DNA of 64,000 nucleotides from Saprospiraceae bacterium (GCA_016710115.1 JADJLN010000014.1:15622-79621), one strand, 5' to 3'; shown: positions 30,582-42,795, counted from the first letter of the stretch. Numbers and translations: made by a program. The notes: generated by a model not told the origin, from the letters alone.

Positions 30582-32423
30582 ATGTGTATTCGTCTGGTAG
30601 GAATGATTCTGTTCGGTATGGTTGGTTGGGGATATCTGGTTGCCCAAACCGAATATGAAGGTCTGGAAATTCGCCAGGGCAGCGAATATGTGCTGGAGCA
30701 AAATGAAGCTGATCATCCATGTATTACCCAGGCAGAATATGACTTGTTGGAAAAAAATTGTGCCCGGAATGCGGCGCTGGCCGGATGGTCTTTTTCGGAG
30801 GAACAGGAGTTGATCACACAACTTGAATGGCCGCTTCGCCCTGGAAATGAATTAAAAGATTGCAGCTATTATATGATCAGTGCATTTGTCGATCAGGATA
30901 ATACCTCAGGACAAATAAAGGATTATCAATGTGGCTCACGCACATATGACGGACACCGAGGCACAGACATTGCGATGTTTCCCTATCGGTTTATTAAAAT
31001 GAACAACAATCTGGTTGAAGTCGTTGCTGCAGCAGCAGGAACCATTTTGGACAAAGCGGATGGGAATACAGATAAAAACTGTGGGTCAACTTCATTACAG
31101 GCAAACTATATCGTGATTGGTCATCCGGATGGATCCAGAGCATTGTATTTCCACATGAAAAAAAATTCGGTGACGGTAAAGACCATCGGTGAAACCGTGG
31201 AAGCGGGTGAATATCTGGGTGTCGTAGGCAGTTCTGGAAATTCATCTGGACCTCATTTGCATTTTGAAGTATGGAGTGGAAGCACCGTGGGAACACGCAT
31301 TGATCCCTTTTCAGGAACATGCAATTCACTGAACTCAACGACCTGGTGGAAAAATCAGAAACCCTACAGCGAACCAGCCGTTGTTAAAGTGTCGACCAAT
31401 TCGGCAGACGTTGTCATTCCTCCATGTCCGGAAACGGAATCGCCTAATGAAAAAGCCTGCTTCCCTGTACCCTATCAGGGTGTCGGGTTACCGGCTGGTT
31501 TTGCAAAATTCTATATGTTCATTCGTCAGGAAACTGCGGGATTGACAGCCAATCTGAGAATTCTGAATCCAGATAGTACCGTTTATCTGAGTTGGACACA
31601 CGTAAGCAGTAATACGTACAATTCCAGTTGGTGGGGGTTTTCGAAAAAATTACCTGTAAAAGCAGGCCGGTACACATTTGACGTGTTATACAATGGAATG
31701 ACCTGCTCTTCTGAATTTGAAATTCTCGATGCCATGATCGAAGTGAACGGACCGACATCTATTTGCCCGGGTGATTCCGTTCTACTTTCCGCCAATGAAG
31801 GGCATTCCTATCTATGGACAAATGGACAGACCACGCAGAATATCTATGCACATGCTGAAGGCCCTTATCAGGTCACCATTCAGGGAGAATTCGGCTGTTC
31901 CAGCATTTCTCCCGAGATCGAATTAAATGAATACACTCCACTGAATGGATTGGCTATTGAGGTGCTGGGAGATACTCTGGTTTCACCCTATTCAAATCAT
32001 GTATATTGGTATCTCGATGGCCTTCCAGAGCCCGTTGATTCTGGGAAAGTCATCCATTGTCTTGCAGATGGGCTCTATATTTCAGAAGGATTGGATGAGC
32101 ATGGATGCCATGTGACAAGCCTTCCCATAAATGTCATTTGTCCGATGACATCCATTGCTGATCCACTCAAAGATCAATTCATACAGATCCTGCCAAATCC
32201 AACCACCGGATGGCTGCATGTAATCGTGAACCAGGAGTGGGATGGACCCGTTGAGATTACCATTCAAGACATTACAGGAAAACTCCTTGTACAACGTCTG
32301 ATGTCTGAAAAGGAACGGAAAAAAACAGCAGATTTTAACCTGGAAAACGCTCCGAACGGTGTGTACATTCTGACCGTTCAGGGACCTTCCTGGAAAAAAG
32401 AAAAACTGGTCATCAAGCAATGA
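30582..32423 (+). CDS. M23 family metallopeptidase with T9SS type A sorting domain
   Basis: A 613-aa secreted LytM-type endopeptidase. After a signal peptide (MCIRLVGMILFGMVGWGYLVAQ region) comes a helical pro-segment, then the M23 domain (residues about 90-250). Metal ligands are in TYDGHRGTDIAMF (His and Asp of HxxxD) and GPHLHFEVW (HxH), with ALYFHMKKNSV between. These enzymes cut peptide cross-links or Gly-rich proteins. An FN/Ig-like region and the Ig-type NGPTSICPGDSVLLSANEG follow, then a type A sorting domain (LPNPTTGWLHV, LENAPNGVYILTVQG). It lies between adhesins A and C on the opposite strand. A paralog is at 52855-54231. ATG 30582 is preferred over TTG 30576. Confidence 0.88.
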   Translation: MCIRLVGMILFGMVGWGYLVAQTEYEGLEIRQGSEYVLEQNEADHPCITQAEYDLLEKNCARNAALAGWSFSEEQELITQLEWPLRPGNELKDCSYYMISAFVDQDNTSGQIKDYQCGSRTYDGHRGTDIAMFPYRFIKMNNNLVEVVAAAAGTILDKADGNTDKNCGSTSLQANYIVIGHPDGSRALYFHMKKNSVTVKTIGETVEAGEYLGVVGSSGNSSGPHLHFEVWSGSTVGTRIDPFSGTCNSLNSTTWWKNQKPYSEPAVVKVSTNSADVVIPPCPETESPNEKACFPVPYQGVGLPAGFAKFYMFIRQETAGLTANLRILNPDSTVYLSWTHVSSNTYNSSWWGFSKKLPVKAGRYTFDVLYNGMTCSSEFEILDAMIEVNGPTSICPGDSVLLSANEGHSYLWTNGQTTQNIYAHAEGPYQVTIQGEFGCSSISPEIELNEYTPLNGLAIEVLGDTLVSPYSNHVYWYLDGLPEPVDSGKVIHCLADGLYISEGLDEHGCHVTSLPINVICPMTSIADPLKDQFIQILPNPTTGWLHVIVNQEWDGPVEITIQDITGKLLVQRLMSEKERKKTADFNLENAPNGVYILTVQGPSWKKEKLVIKQ

Positions 32424-32469
32424 TAAAGGAGCATGACCATGTGTTCTTTAAATAATCAAATATCGTCAT

Positions 32470-35400
32470 TTAGAATATCGTCACATCCCCTTTATACACC
32501 CTGGTTTCACCATCAGGAAGGATCACTTCGATCACCCAGATATACACTCCAGGATCCATGACTTTATTTCTATAACTGCCATCCCATCCATAGTTGGCAT
32601 CATCTGGTGGAAAGTCCTCACGTAGAAAGAGATTGTTTCCCCACCGATCATAGATGGCCATATTTTTAATAGCTGTAATCGTACCCGGTCGAGAGAGTGG
32701 AAAGAAGACGTCATTGATGCCATTGATGTCTTTCGGTGAAAATACATTCGGAATAAACAGCACCGGTGGCTCAGTCACCAGATCGACCTGTATCGTGGCC
32801 ATTCCTGCACATCCGTCAAAGGTTTTCACAACCACCTCATAAGTTGTTGATTCAGTAACTGAAACAGTCCAGATAAGCGGATCAGATGTGGCGCCTATAC
32901 CACTTGCAGGCGACCAGGATACCTCCGCTATTTGATTTGGAGGAATATTGACAGTCAGAACGATCTGTCCCGGAGATCCGGGAGAAAGAAATACCGAGCT
33001 CGGAGCTGTCAACGCAAATGTCTGTGCAGACAGCATAGTAATAACGGTGTCAAACACACATCCCGATCCGTCGATCACGGTCACCGGCCAGACTCCTGTA
33101 GCCAGTAGGACGGTTTCACCAGGGGAAAAACTCCCATTAACTCCGCCGATCGTCATCATCACTGGTGGTGTCCCACCTGTCGGCTGCAAAGTAATGGAAC
33201 CAGGCGTGCTGCAAAGAGGTTCCACCAGGCTGAATGCAACGATATTGGAACCAGATGGGGAGATCACAACGTCATCAGTTGACTCACAGCCATTCTGTTC
33301 GTCCTGTACAGTTAATTGATACAAGCCAGCCTGACCGATCATTGGCATACTCGTATTTCCACCGGAAAGAATCTGGCCATTGGCAGTCGACCATTGGTAG
33401 GTCAGGCTCCCCTGTCCGAAAGATCCGCTACCGTCCAGCTGCAGGGTTTGGCCATTACATGGAATTCCTTCATCCATTCCCGCATCTGCAAGTGGAGGCA
33501 CTGTATTTTCGATGACGATCTGATCGATGGATTGGCTGCAACCATTCTCAGGTACTGTCCATTGCAGCGCATAGGTTCCTGCCAAACCAACTGTGATCGG
33601 ATTGGATGTTGTTGGACCAATGATCTGACCATCCACAGTAGTCCACTGATAGAATAGTGTGCCATTAAAATTTACCGGATTGGCTGTCAGCGAGACCTGT
33701 TGAACAAGACAGGTCAATGTATCCGGAGAACTGATCAGAACATCAGGTACGACTATATTTTCGTACACGATCACTTGATCCGAGGTCATACAACCAGAAG
33801 AAGGATCTGTGAGCGAAAAGAAATAGGTTCCGGGACCATTTATCAATGGCATAAGCGAGTTGGCTCCACTCAGGATCGAACCGTCGAGCGTTGTCCAGCT
33901 GTAGGTCACATTGGGATTCGAAGACTGGATCGCTGCGACCAGCGTCATTTCTGAAAGCAAGCAGGTCAAGGTATCTGCATCCTGAATGGACGCGACCGGC
34001 AGGTCCGGATCCTGAAAGACAAAAACCGAGTCACGAGCTGTACACCCGTTATCCGGATTGGTCAATTCGAGGACATACATCCCGCCACCACTGATCAGCG
34101 GAGTTGCCGTTGTGCTTCCTGAAACGATATTTCCTGATTGCGTCGACCAGGAAAAAAGCAGGTTGCCAGATGGGTTCGAAAGGGAGCCATCCAATTGGAG
34201 GCTGGTGGTCACACAATCCAGGCTGTCGGCAGGCAGGATGCTGATCAATGGCACCTGGATGTCCTGCTGAACAAGTACCGAATCTTGATTTGTACATTGG
34301 TTGGTGGTATCGAGGCTGGTCAGCACGTACCATCCCGGTTGACCGATGGTCGGCAGGAGTGTCGTGCCATTAGTCAGAATGCCTCCTGGCGGGCCCGACC
34401 AGGAGAGTGTATGCGTTCCCTGGTCGGAAGCCGAAGCATCGATCGTGACTTGTGCGGTCACACAATCCAGTGTATCTGTTGTAGTAATCTGAATGACGGG
34501 GATTGAAGCAATATTTGTGATGATCAGTGTATCCGTATTTCGGCATCCACTCCATGTATTGATAACTTCCAGAATATAGGTACCTGCTCCTGTTAAAACG
34601 GGTTGCAACAACGTATCTCCTGTAAAGCCAACACCATTTTTAGTCCAGGAATAGAAGATTCCCGGGCCGGATGCTGAGCCGGCTGTCTGTGGAATGATCG
34701 TGTCCTGCTTGCAATCGATAGTCTGATCAGGACCCGCAGCAACAGCAGGCAATTGTGCATTGCTGATCACGTTGATCATGGCTGAATCCTGACATCCCGA
34801 TTCCAGATCCTGAATATGGATAGCATAGGTCCCGGCCTGTCCTAGTGTCATCTCCAGAGAATCCGCTCCATTCAGGATCAGCCCATTTGATGTCGTCCAT
34901 AGCACCGAAAGAGAATCAACCCCGGGCGGCAAGGTGGCCAGAATATTCAACGTGTTGACGAGGCAATTCAGGGTGTCCGGTACAGGAAGGAGGGGTGTAG
35001 GTGGATTGGTGAGTTCATTGACAATTGCCGTGAATTCGCTGGTGCATCCGGATATTTGATCCGTGACAGTCAATACATACTGCCCTCCCTGATCTACCAG
35101 GATTGTCAGCGTGTCCGTTGATGAAAGGATATTTCCATCGCTGGTCATCCATTGCGCGGTATAACCTGTGACAGGCACAGGCACGGCGACCGCGATCAAT
35201 GCCTGAGAGTCCTTACAGGTGATATCGGGTATCAGCAATGGCAGGATAACCGGTTTATTGGTATCGGCCTGGACCTGGACAGAGTCCAGTGTATAACAGC
35301 CATTCGCCGGATTGGTAACCAACAGCGTATACACCCCACTCCCGGAAACGGTTGGCATGAGGGTATTTCCCCCGCTGATGATCTGTCCATTCCAGGTGGA

Positions 35401-36743
35401 CCATGATGGTTGTGCATTGGGTGGCAGATTAACCCCATTGGCATTCAAGGTTACAATCGGATCATCACAAGGTGGAGGTGGTGCAGGGTCAATCGAAAAC
35501 ACCGGGGTGATCGTATCGATCTCCACCAGGACATCCACTTCATCCATGCAGGAGATCTGTCCGTTGGTGGTGGTCACGGTAAGGGTATAGGTTCCTCCAG
35601 CACCTACCTCTACAAAGGAACCTGAAGGGTTGGAAAGGATCAGCCCATTGACAGTCGACCAGCTGTAATTGCTGATTCCGAATTCGCCAACTGAACCGGA
35701 ACCATCCAACTGAACTTGTTCAAGCAAACAGGAGATCTTCGCTGGAGGGGATACAAATGCCTCCACTTGTGCCAGTTCAACATTGACCTGTATGGTGGAA
35801 TCACAATTCTGAAATGAATTTAACACGACTTCATAAGTGCCTGCCTGATCAAATGTCTGCCCTCCCACTTCTACAGATTCGCCTTCACAGATCAGGTGAT
35901 CCTGGACTTCCATGATCTCAGGTAACACCGTGACCGTAACCGTATCTGTCGCAACGCAGCATTCCACCATCATGATATCATCAAGAAGAACACATACTGC
36001 CAAATCCATCGACCGTTGCATTGGCAAAACAGACATCCGCAGTGGTGGCTCCTCCCGAATTCGGTGAAAGTTTCCGTTTCTTCCCCGCACAAGGAGTTTG
36101 GCGCGACGATCGAACCAATCTGAGCGCCGTTCACCTTCAGGACGATTTCTGGTGCATCTGCAAAAAAATAGAGGATGCCGAATACAGTATAGGTGAATTT
36201 GTAATCAGTATTCGGAGTTACAGGAATGGATTCACACCAGAAATCCACATTGACACCTGTGCTGCCATGGATCACCATGGTATAGGCACCGATATTTGGT
36301 GTACACCCGAATGCCTGGACGATCTGAGGAACAGAAAGAACGCCGTAGTAATTCGGAAAATTTGTAGCGATCGCCACCGGATCTGCCACCATGGTATAAT
36401 TAGATGTAGCCGGAGAAATGTCCCCGGTCTCAAACCCGCCATTGATGATGAGGTTGGGTGACATCCCAGTAGCCGAAAGCGTATAGGTCGTGGTGGCAAC
36501 AGGTGAGGCAGTGGGTGTCAGGGATGTCGGATCGCTCAACCCATCAGGAGGGGTCCACTCATAATCGGGATTATTGCCTCCGGAGACCATTCCATTCAAC
36601 GTCGTACTCCCACCAGGACAGATCGACACAGGATCGCCTGCTTCTACCATGATCCCACAACTGTTTTGTGATCTCAGGAAGGTAGTACAGACCAACATAC
36701 TTATTCCGGTAAGCAATAACGCCTTCAACATACAGCAAAACAA
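32470..36743 (-). CDS. Giant gliding-type surface adhesin C, type B T9SS C-terminus (two frameshifts near 36000-36060)
   Basis: About 1,424 aa, the divergent third paralog. The N-terminal frame (from 36743) has a signal peptide, SICPGGSTTLNGMVSGG and a jelly-roll domain (NLIINGGFETGDISPATSNY). Near 36055 the frame moves to NSGGATTADVCFANATVDG, and near 36015 to DLAVCVLLDDIMMVECC, which aligns with NSGGASSVTIC and NDFAIDDVFL of copies A and B. The main frame then has a VTVLPEIMEVQDHLICEGE block, about 10-11 Cys repeats and an intact CHU_C domain (FIPNVFSPKDINGINDVFF, MAIYDRWGNNLFLREDFPPDD, GVYIWVIEVILPDGET). No CCWGG site explains these two breaks; the first fits an 8-base loss between AATTC repeats. 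Partial inactivation cannot be excluded. Confidence 0.82.
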
Positions 36744-36809
36744 TTTCCTCTGTTTGAACGACCAAACCTTCGAAAGTACGAAAAGCAGCGTGGAAAGGAA
36801 ACCCGAATA

Positions 36810-39800
36810 TTATAACAACGTCACATCCCCTTTGAGGAGGATGATCTCACCGGTGTTCAACTCGGCCTCGATCACCCAGACGAATACTGCCGGATTGAGG
36901 CGCGTGTGACGGAACGACCCGTCCCAACCATAGGCCGCATCATCCGGTGGAAAATCCTCGTTGTAAAACAGTCGCGATCCCCATCGATCGTAAACCCCCA
37001 TGCTCAGGATCCGTTTTACCGTCCCGGGTCGCGAAAACGGATAGAATCGGTCATTGATCCCATCCGCCTCATTGGGGGAAAATACATTCGGGACAAACAG
37101 CACCGGGTCATTGTCGATCAATACCTGGACCAGTCCCTTTGCCTCGCAACCATCTGTCGTTTCTACTGTCACCTGATATTGCAGGGCCAGCGGTGCTTGT
37201 GTGTACCACAACAGCGGATCTCCTGTGGCCGTCAGCCAGATCGACGGGTTCCACAGCACCGTATCCACCGATCCTGTTGGGAAATTGATCTGCAGTTCGA
37301 TCAGGCCCGAATCGCCATACTGCACCCACACCTCCTGTGGAACAACCAGCTCCAGGTCCTGTCGGTCTGGCATCACGATGGTCGTGTCAAACCTGCAGCC
37401 CAACGCATCGATCACCGATACCGTCCAGCTGCCCGGGTCCAGCAGCAGTCCTTCTCCCTGTGAAAAGCTCCCTTGGATACTGTCAATTTGAAAGGTATAG
37501 GGTGGTGATCCTCCACCAGATCCCAACAGGGACAGTTCCCCCTGTGCGCGTTTGCAGCCCGGCGGGTCAACCTCCAGATCCAGGCCCGACGGAATCACCT
37601 GAGTGACCTGCACTGTATCCGTATCTGTACACCCGTTCACCGCATCGGTGACCAGCAGCACATAGCTGCCCGATGTGCCGATCTGGGGGGTGGATGATCC
37701 GCTTCCCGATACGAATTGTCCTCCGACTGTCGTCCAGGTATAGGTCAGACCACCCTGCCCCGTGGACGCCGTGCCATCCAGGGCGAACACCGGTGGGTCG
37801 CAGGGCAGCAGGCCATCCGGACCGGCATCCGCCAGAGGTGGCCATTTGTTTTCCGTGACAGATACTGTCGTACTGCCTGTACATCCGTTCTCGGGTACAG
37901 TCCAGATGACCTGGTAAATGCCCGGTGCATTGACCTGGATCGGATTTGTGGTGGTCGGTCCGGTGATCTGGCCATTACCGGTCGACCAGGCCCAGCTGTG
38001 TACCGGGATAACTGCTCGGCACTGCGGTCAGATCCACTGGTTAACCAGGCACGTCAGGGTGCCCGCTGCGGGGACACTCACCGGGTACGGCCGTGTTCTC
38101 TTCGACGACCACGGTCGGTCGCTGTGCACCCGTAGCCGGGTCGGTCAGGACCACCATGTAGGTGCCCGCAGCGCCGATGAGCGGTGTCGTTGTCGTCCCT
38201 CCACTCAGGATCTGTCCATCACCTGTCGACCACGAAAAGGTGACATTGGGGTTGGGGATTGGAAGGTGGCGGTGAGCATGAGTTGGTCAACCAGACAAGT
38301 CAGTGTGTCGGCATCCTGGATGGAGGCAACCGGCAAGTTGGGATCTGGTAGACAAACACGGAATCCAGCTGGTGCACCCATTATCCGGGTTGGTGATCAG
38401 CAGCGTGTAGGTCCCGCCTCCGTTGATAATCGGGTTGGGGCCATTCGCTCCCGAGACAATATTCCCTGTCTGAGTTGTCCAGGCGTAGCTGATCTGTCCT
38501 GGCTGTGATGCCGACGCATCCAGAATGACTGAAGGGTTGTTGCAATCCAGACTGTCGGGTGGAGCAATTCCAGAAAGGGGCGGTACTACATCCTGGGTCA
38601 CCAGCACGGAGTCGGTCTGTTGACAATGATTGAGTGTATCCGTGCTGAGCAGCACATACCATCCCGGCGACTGGATGACGGGTGTCAGTGATGTGGATGC
38701 CGTGATCGGACCCGTTCCGGACCACTGATAGACATGATGCCCCTGGTCTGAAGTCGTCCCATCCAGGGAAACCGTCAGATCCGCACAGGTGAGCACAGCT
38801 GCAGGAAGGATCCCCACATTGGGCAGGGCCCGGATGTCGGTGACCTCCAGGGTATCCTGGTCAGAACACAGGTTCTGGGTGTTGAACACCTCCAGGATGT
38901 ACACCCCGGCTGTGAAAAAAGAGGGGGTTAGGAGGGAGTCGCCCAGGATGCCACCGGTGGAGGAGCTCCAGCTGTAGATCATGCTGGAACCTGGATCGGT
39001 GCCTGTGGTGACGGGAGAAACGGTGTCCTGTGCACAATCGATGATCAGGTCGGGACCGGCCTCGACTGCTGGCAGCACCTCATTGCGGATCACTGTGATC
39101 GTCGCTGAATCCAGGCATCCGTTGGCCAGGTTTTCCACCAGCACCGTGTAGATCCCTTCGCCTCCCAGCAGGGCGACAACCGAATCAACGGGCCCATTGA
39201 AGCTGCCGTTCGGGGTAGACCAGAAAATGGACAGCGAATCCAGGCCCGGAGGCAGGGTGGCTATCGCCGACAGCTCGACCTGCTGACAGCCCAGTGTGTC
39301 CTGCGCGGGGAGCTGGACCACCGGAATGGTCACGTCTTCCACTACGGCGGTCGTCCAGGAGGACATGCAGCCCGACAGCGTGTCGACAGCCAGCAGGGTA
39401 TAGTTGCCAGCCGCACCAGCAGTGATGATCAGTGAATCCGTGGCGCCCAGGATCAACCCGTTCGGCGTAGACCACTGCAGCGTTACCCCGGAGGCTGGAG
39501 ACGGAACTGACACCGGATCTGGGCCGTCGTCTGCACGCAGGTCAGACCGGGTACAGGAAAGGGATTGATCACCGGCTTGCTCGTGTCGGCCAGCACGACC
39601 GTCGTGTCCAGTCCGATACAGCCATTGTCCAGATCGGTGAGTGTCACGATATATATCCCCGGGCCGAGGATCAGCGAGGTGAGCGAATCCTGACCCGAGA
39701 GGATGGTTCCATCGGGTGTGGTCCAGGCCACATCATATCCGCTGGGCAGGGGAAGCCCTTGAGCAACCAGTTGAAGTGTCGAATCCTGGCAGGAGAGGAA

Positions 39801-41057
39801 GGGCGGATCAGCAATACTGACCACAGGCGAGACTGTATCCAGGGGGATGGCGACGGAAATGGAATCATAACAGATGATCCCACCCAGGGACGTGCTCACC
39901 AGCAGCTGGTAGCTTCCCCCACCACTGATGGAAACGGAAGGCTGTCCAGGGTCTGTCAGGATGTTCCCTCCGCTGGTCGTCCATTTGTAAAAATCGATCC
40001 CGTTGGTGCCGTTGGACAGGGAGCCATCCAGTTCGGTCTCATCCAGGTAACAATTCAGTGTGAGTGGGTCTTCGATAAACGCTTCGATCACGGCCACATC
40101 GACATGGACCATGATCGTCGAATCACATCCCTGAAACGACTGGAGTACCACTTCATAGTCGCCTTCGTTGTTAAACGACTGGCCCGCCACGTTAACCGAT
40201 TCACCAAAGCAGATTTCCACATCCTGCTGTTCCGTGATCTCGTCCAGGACAGTAATGGTGATCGTATCTGAAATCTCACATACTTCGCTCAGAAAGATAT
40301 CATCCAGAGCAAAGTCGTTTCCACCGAGTACGGTATTCTGGTTGACGATGCAGATGGTCACAGAGGAGGAGCCTCCGGAGTCCCAGATATTATAAAACTG
40401 AATCCAGTCGCATGTGTTGCTTGGCGCATTAAAGGCGGCCCCGATTGGAGCTCCATTAGCATAAAACTGGAGAATAGCCGGACTGGCAGCCACCAGCGTC
40501 GTCACCCAGGCGCTGAACACATAGGAGGTATTGGGAAGTACTGGAATTGTCTGGCACCACACATTTTGACCCGGTGTTCCCGCACCGTTGACCGCCATCA
40601 TCTGGCCGCTTCCGGAAGTATGATCACCACATGGCTGAAAACCCGGATGCTGTATATTGGGGTTATTGGTAATGGCATACACGCCCTCCGAAACCAGCGA
40701 GACCGGGTTATAGATATAATCTGAGGTAAAGGATGTGTTTCCTCCTTCAAAGTCACCATTATTGACCAGGTTGTTTCCGCTGAAGGTCTTTATCGTGACA
40801 GTATACGTGGTCGTCGAACTGACGGAAGCGATAGGATCCAGGATCGAAGGATCAGATAATCCGGTGATGGGATCCCATTCGATGTCGATGATTTTTGACG
40901 GATCTCCTGAATAACTCGCATTCAACTGGACATCTCCTCCAGGATGGCACAGGATGACGTCATCGCCCAGATCGAGTGTTTCCTGGCAGGGTTGTGCCAG
41001 CATGCCCAATGGAAGGATGAAGAATAATAAACGCAGGATTGATGATAATGCAGGCAA
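36810..41057 (-). CDS. Giant gliding-type surface adhesin B, type B T9SS C-terminus (several frameshifts)
   Basis: About 1,415 aa after correction. The domain order matches adhesin A: signal peptide, LDLGDDVILCHPGGDVQLNA, jelly-roll (NLVNNGDFEGGNTSFTSDY ... FALDDIFLSEVCEISD), CFGESVNVAGQSFNNEGDY block, about ten Cys repeats and a complete CHU_C domain (VLFVPNVFSPNEADGINDRF, MGVYDRWGSRLFYNEDF). The final 980 bases are in one frame. Breaks occur in 37990-38370 and near 39512, where copy A has CCTGG and this copy has CTGG, CCGG or CGG. Its first third differs clearly from A, so the pair is mosaic. It diverges from the hydrolase at 41108 with 50 bases between. Confidence 0.82.
36814..40262. repeat. 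Long direct repeat, copy 2 (3.45 kb)
   Basis: Near-identical to 26033-29481 in the same orientation. Both ends fall inside the adhesin genes: the left end five bases from the stop codon, the right end in the ITVLDEITEQQ coding block. Confidence 0.92.
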
Positions 41058-41107
41058 GGTCCGATATTGGCAAATGAATTCGGAAATTAAGAGGATTTTG
41101 TGACATC

Positions 41108-42082
41108 ATGGGTAATTCTGATCGTTTGTACAGGTTTCGACTATTCCGCTTCCTGACAGGGTGCATTCTTCTCTATCCTGGCTTAGTGCTCGCTCAGGAC
41201 CAGACATTTCAGATCATTGTCCCGGGAGGATTGCTGGAGGGCAGTCTCCGTGAAGGTGATCCCGGTGATTCGACACTCGTGATTCTGGTCGCGGGCTCCG
41301 GGCCGACAGACCGCAATGGAAATCAACCGCAAGGAGGGTCGTCAAACCTCCGCATGCTGGCTGACGGTCTGGAAAACCACGGGATAGCCACATTTCGATA
41401 TGACAAACGGAATATCGGGAAAAGTGCTTTTTCTGACCTTCATGAAGAAGACCTCCGATTTGATACCATTGTCGGTGACCTTGTACGCTGGATAGACCAT
41501 TGGAAAACCGGTGGACGCTTTACCTCCATCATTCTTGCTGGTCATAGCGAAGGCTCTCTTGTCGCAATCCTAGCAGCACGACAGAGAACTGTTGTGAAAG
41601 GGTTGATCAGCCTTTCCGGTGCCGGACGTCCGGCAGATCAACTGATCATGAAACAACTGGAGCGACAGCCCGAATTCGTACGGGTAGCGGCAGACAGTTT
41701 GTTCCGGTTGGTCCGGCAAGAAAAACCTGCAGATCCTCCTCCCTTTCTGATGGCATTGTTCCGACCAAGTGTACAGGCCTATCTGCATTCCTGGATTACT
41801 CTTGATCCTTCGGAAGAATTGCGCCAATTGGAAATACCTGTCCTTGTCGTGCAAGGTGAACAGGATTTGCAAGTCTTTTCGGAGGATGCAGACAGGCTGG
41901 CTGAGGCAGCGACAAACACTTCATTGCTGACCATTTCCGATATGAATCATGTATTTAAAAAAGTGGCCGATACCGCTGATAATATAGCCAGTTATACCGA
42001 GCAGGATCGCCCGCTTCATCCTGACCTGATCCCGGGAATAATCAACTGGATTGCAAGATTTCAACAGAAAACCCGACGATGA
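41108..42082 (+). CDS. Exported alpha/beta hydrolase (serine esterase/peptidase type)
   Basis: A 324-aa alpha/beta hydrolase. A signal peptide ends near LVLAQDQ. The oxyanion segment is VILVAGSGPTDRNGNQ, the nucleophile elbow GHSEGSLVA gives Ser about residue 146, the acid is in VVQGEQDLQV and the His in ISDMNHVFK. The AGSGPTDRNGN block is typical of the S9/BAAT-like hydrolases common in Bacteroidota, and lid insertion FRPSVQAYLHSWI is present. It overlaps the next gene by ATGA. Substrate unknown. Confidence 0.85.
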   Translation: MGNSDRLYRFRLFRFLTGCILLYPGLVLAQDQTFQIIVPGGLLEGSLREGDPGDSTLVILVAGSGPTDRNGNQPQGGSSNLRMLADGLENHGIATFRYDKRNIGKSAFSDLHEEDLRFDTIVGDLVRWIDHWKTGGRFTSIILAGHSEGSLVAILAARQRTVVKGLISLSGAGRPADQLIMKQLERQPEFVRVAADSLFRLVRQEKPADPPPFLMALFRPSVQAYLHSWITLDPSEELRQLEIPVLVVQGEQDLQVFSEDADRLAEAATNTSLLTISDMNHVFKKVADTADNIASYTEQDRPLHPDLIPGIINWIARFQQKTRR

Positions 42083-42795
42083 CCCTGGACACATCTTCCC
42101 TGAACCGATGGTATGCCATCGGATTATTGCTGGCTATTGGTGGATGCAATAGCATCTTTCTGGTGGAAGGCAACAGCATGTACATCTCCGCAGTGATCTA
42201 TCTCTTCGGCCTGGTTCTGGTCTGGTGGAGCGGTATGTCTGTCTTCCATAAAATGCTGGCTTTTCTATTGCCTGCAGTGATCTTTGTTTCCATTTATACA
42301 ATCACCAATGATAACCGTGTAAAAGAACCCGCAATCTGGCTCATTCCGGACGGCTATACCGGACCATTATATGTATTTCTGGAAGAAGGTTGTGGTCAGG
42401 AAGGAAGGCTCGAAAATGACTATCGTTTATATGAACTGGATATGGGCGGAAAACTGTTTTCAAAACAAACTGCAAACCCCGGTCTGGTGGTCACTCCTTC
42501 CGAGTTTTTTTATACTGATGGGAAGAACTATCGTGTGCATCTGCAGAATCTGACAGTGCATCAAGATACCAGTGCATTCAATCCGACATGGCGTGACAGC
42601 ACAGGACAGCCGATCTTCGCCTATCAGGGGGAGAGTATCAAGGGGCGGATCGGAGAGACCAAGGTGACGCTGGAATATGCCTATGTAGGTACGTACCGAG
42701 ACTATCTTGAATTTGTTCGAGGCTCCTTGCTTCCCGACAGTTTACCACCTGAATTGGGGTCCATCGTCCAACTATTCAGAGCGGATTGCAAATAG
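42079..42795 (+). CDS. Membrane protein of unknown function, possibly DUF6843-like
   Basis: A 238-aa protein with three hydrophobic spans in the first 80 residues (GLLLAIGGCNSIF, VIYLFGLVLVWW, LAFLLPAVIFVSIYT) and an extracytoplasmic beta domain starting KEPAIWLIPDGYTGPLYVFLEE. The WLIPDGYTGPLYV segment resembles the DUF6843 start, a small domain of unknown function; I am not sure of this match. It is translationally coupled to the hydrolase upstream. Confidence 0.6.
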   Translation: MTLDTSSLNRWYAIGLLLAIGGCNSIFLVEGNSMYISAVIYLFGLVLVWWSGMSVFHKMLAFLLPAVIFVSIYTITNDNRVKEPAIWLIPDGYTGPLYVFLEEGCGQEGRLENDYRLYELDMGGKLFSKQTANPGLVVTPSEFFYTDGKNYRVHLQNLTVHQDTSAFNPTWRDSTGQPIFAYQGESIKGRIGETKVTLEYAYVGTYRDYLEFVRGSLLPDSLPPELGSIVQLFRADCK

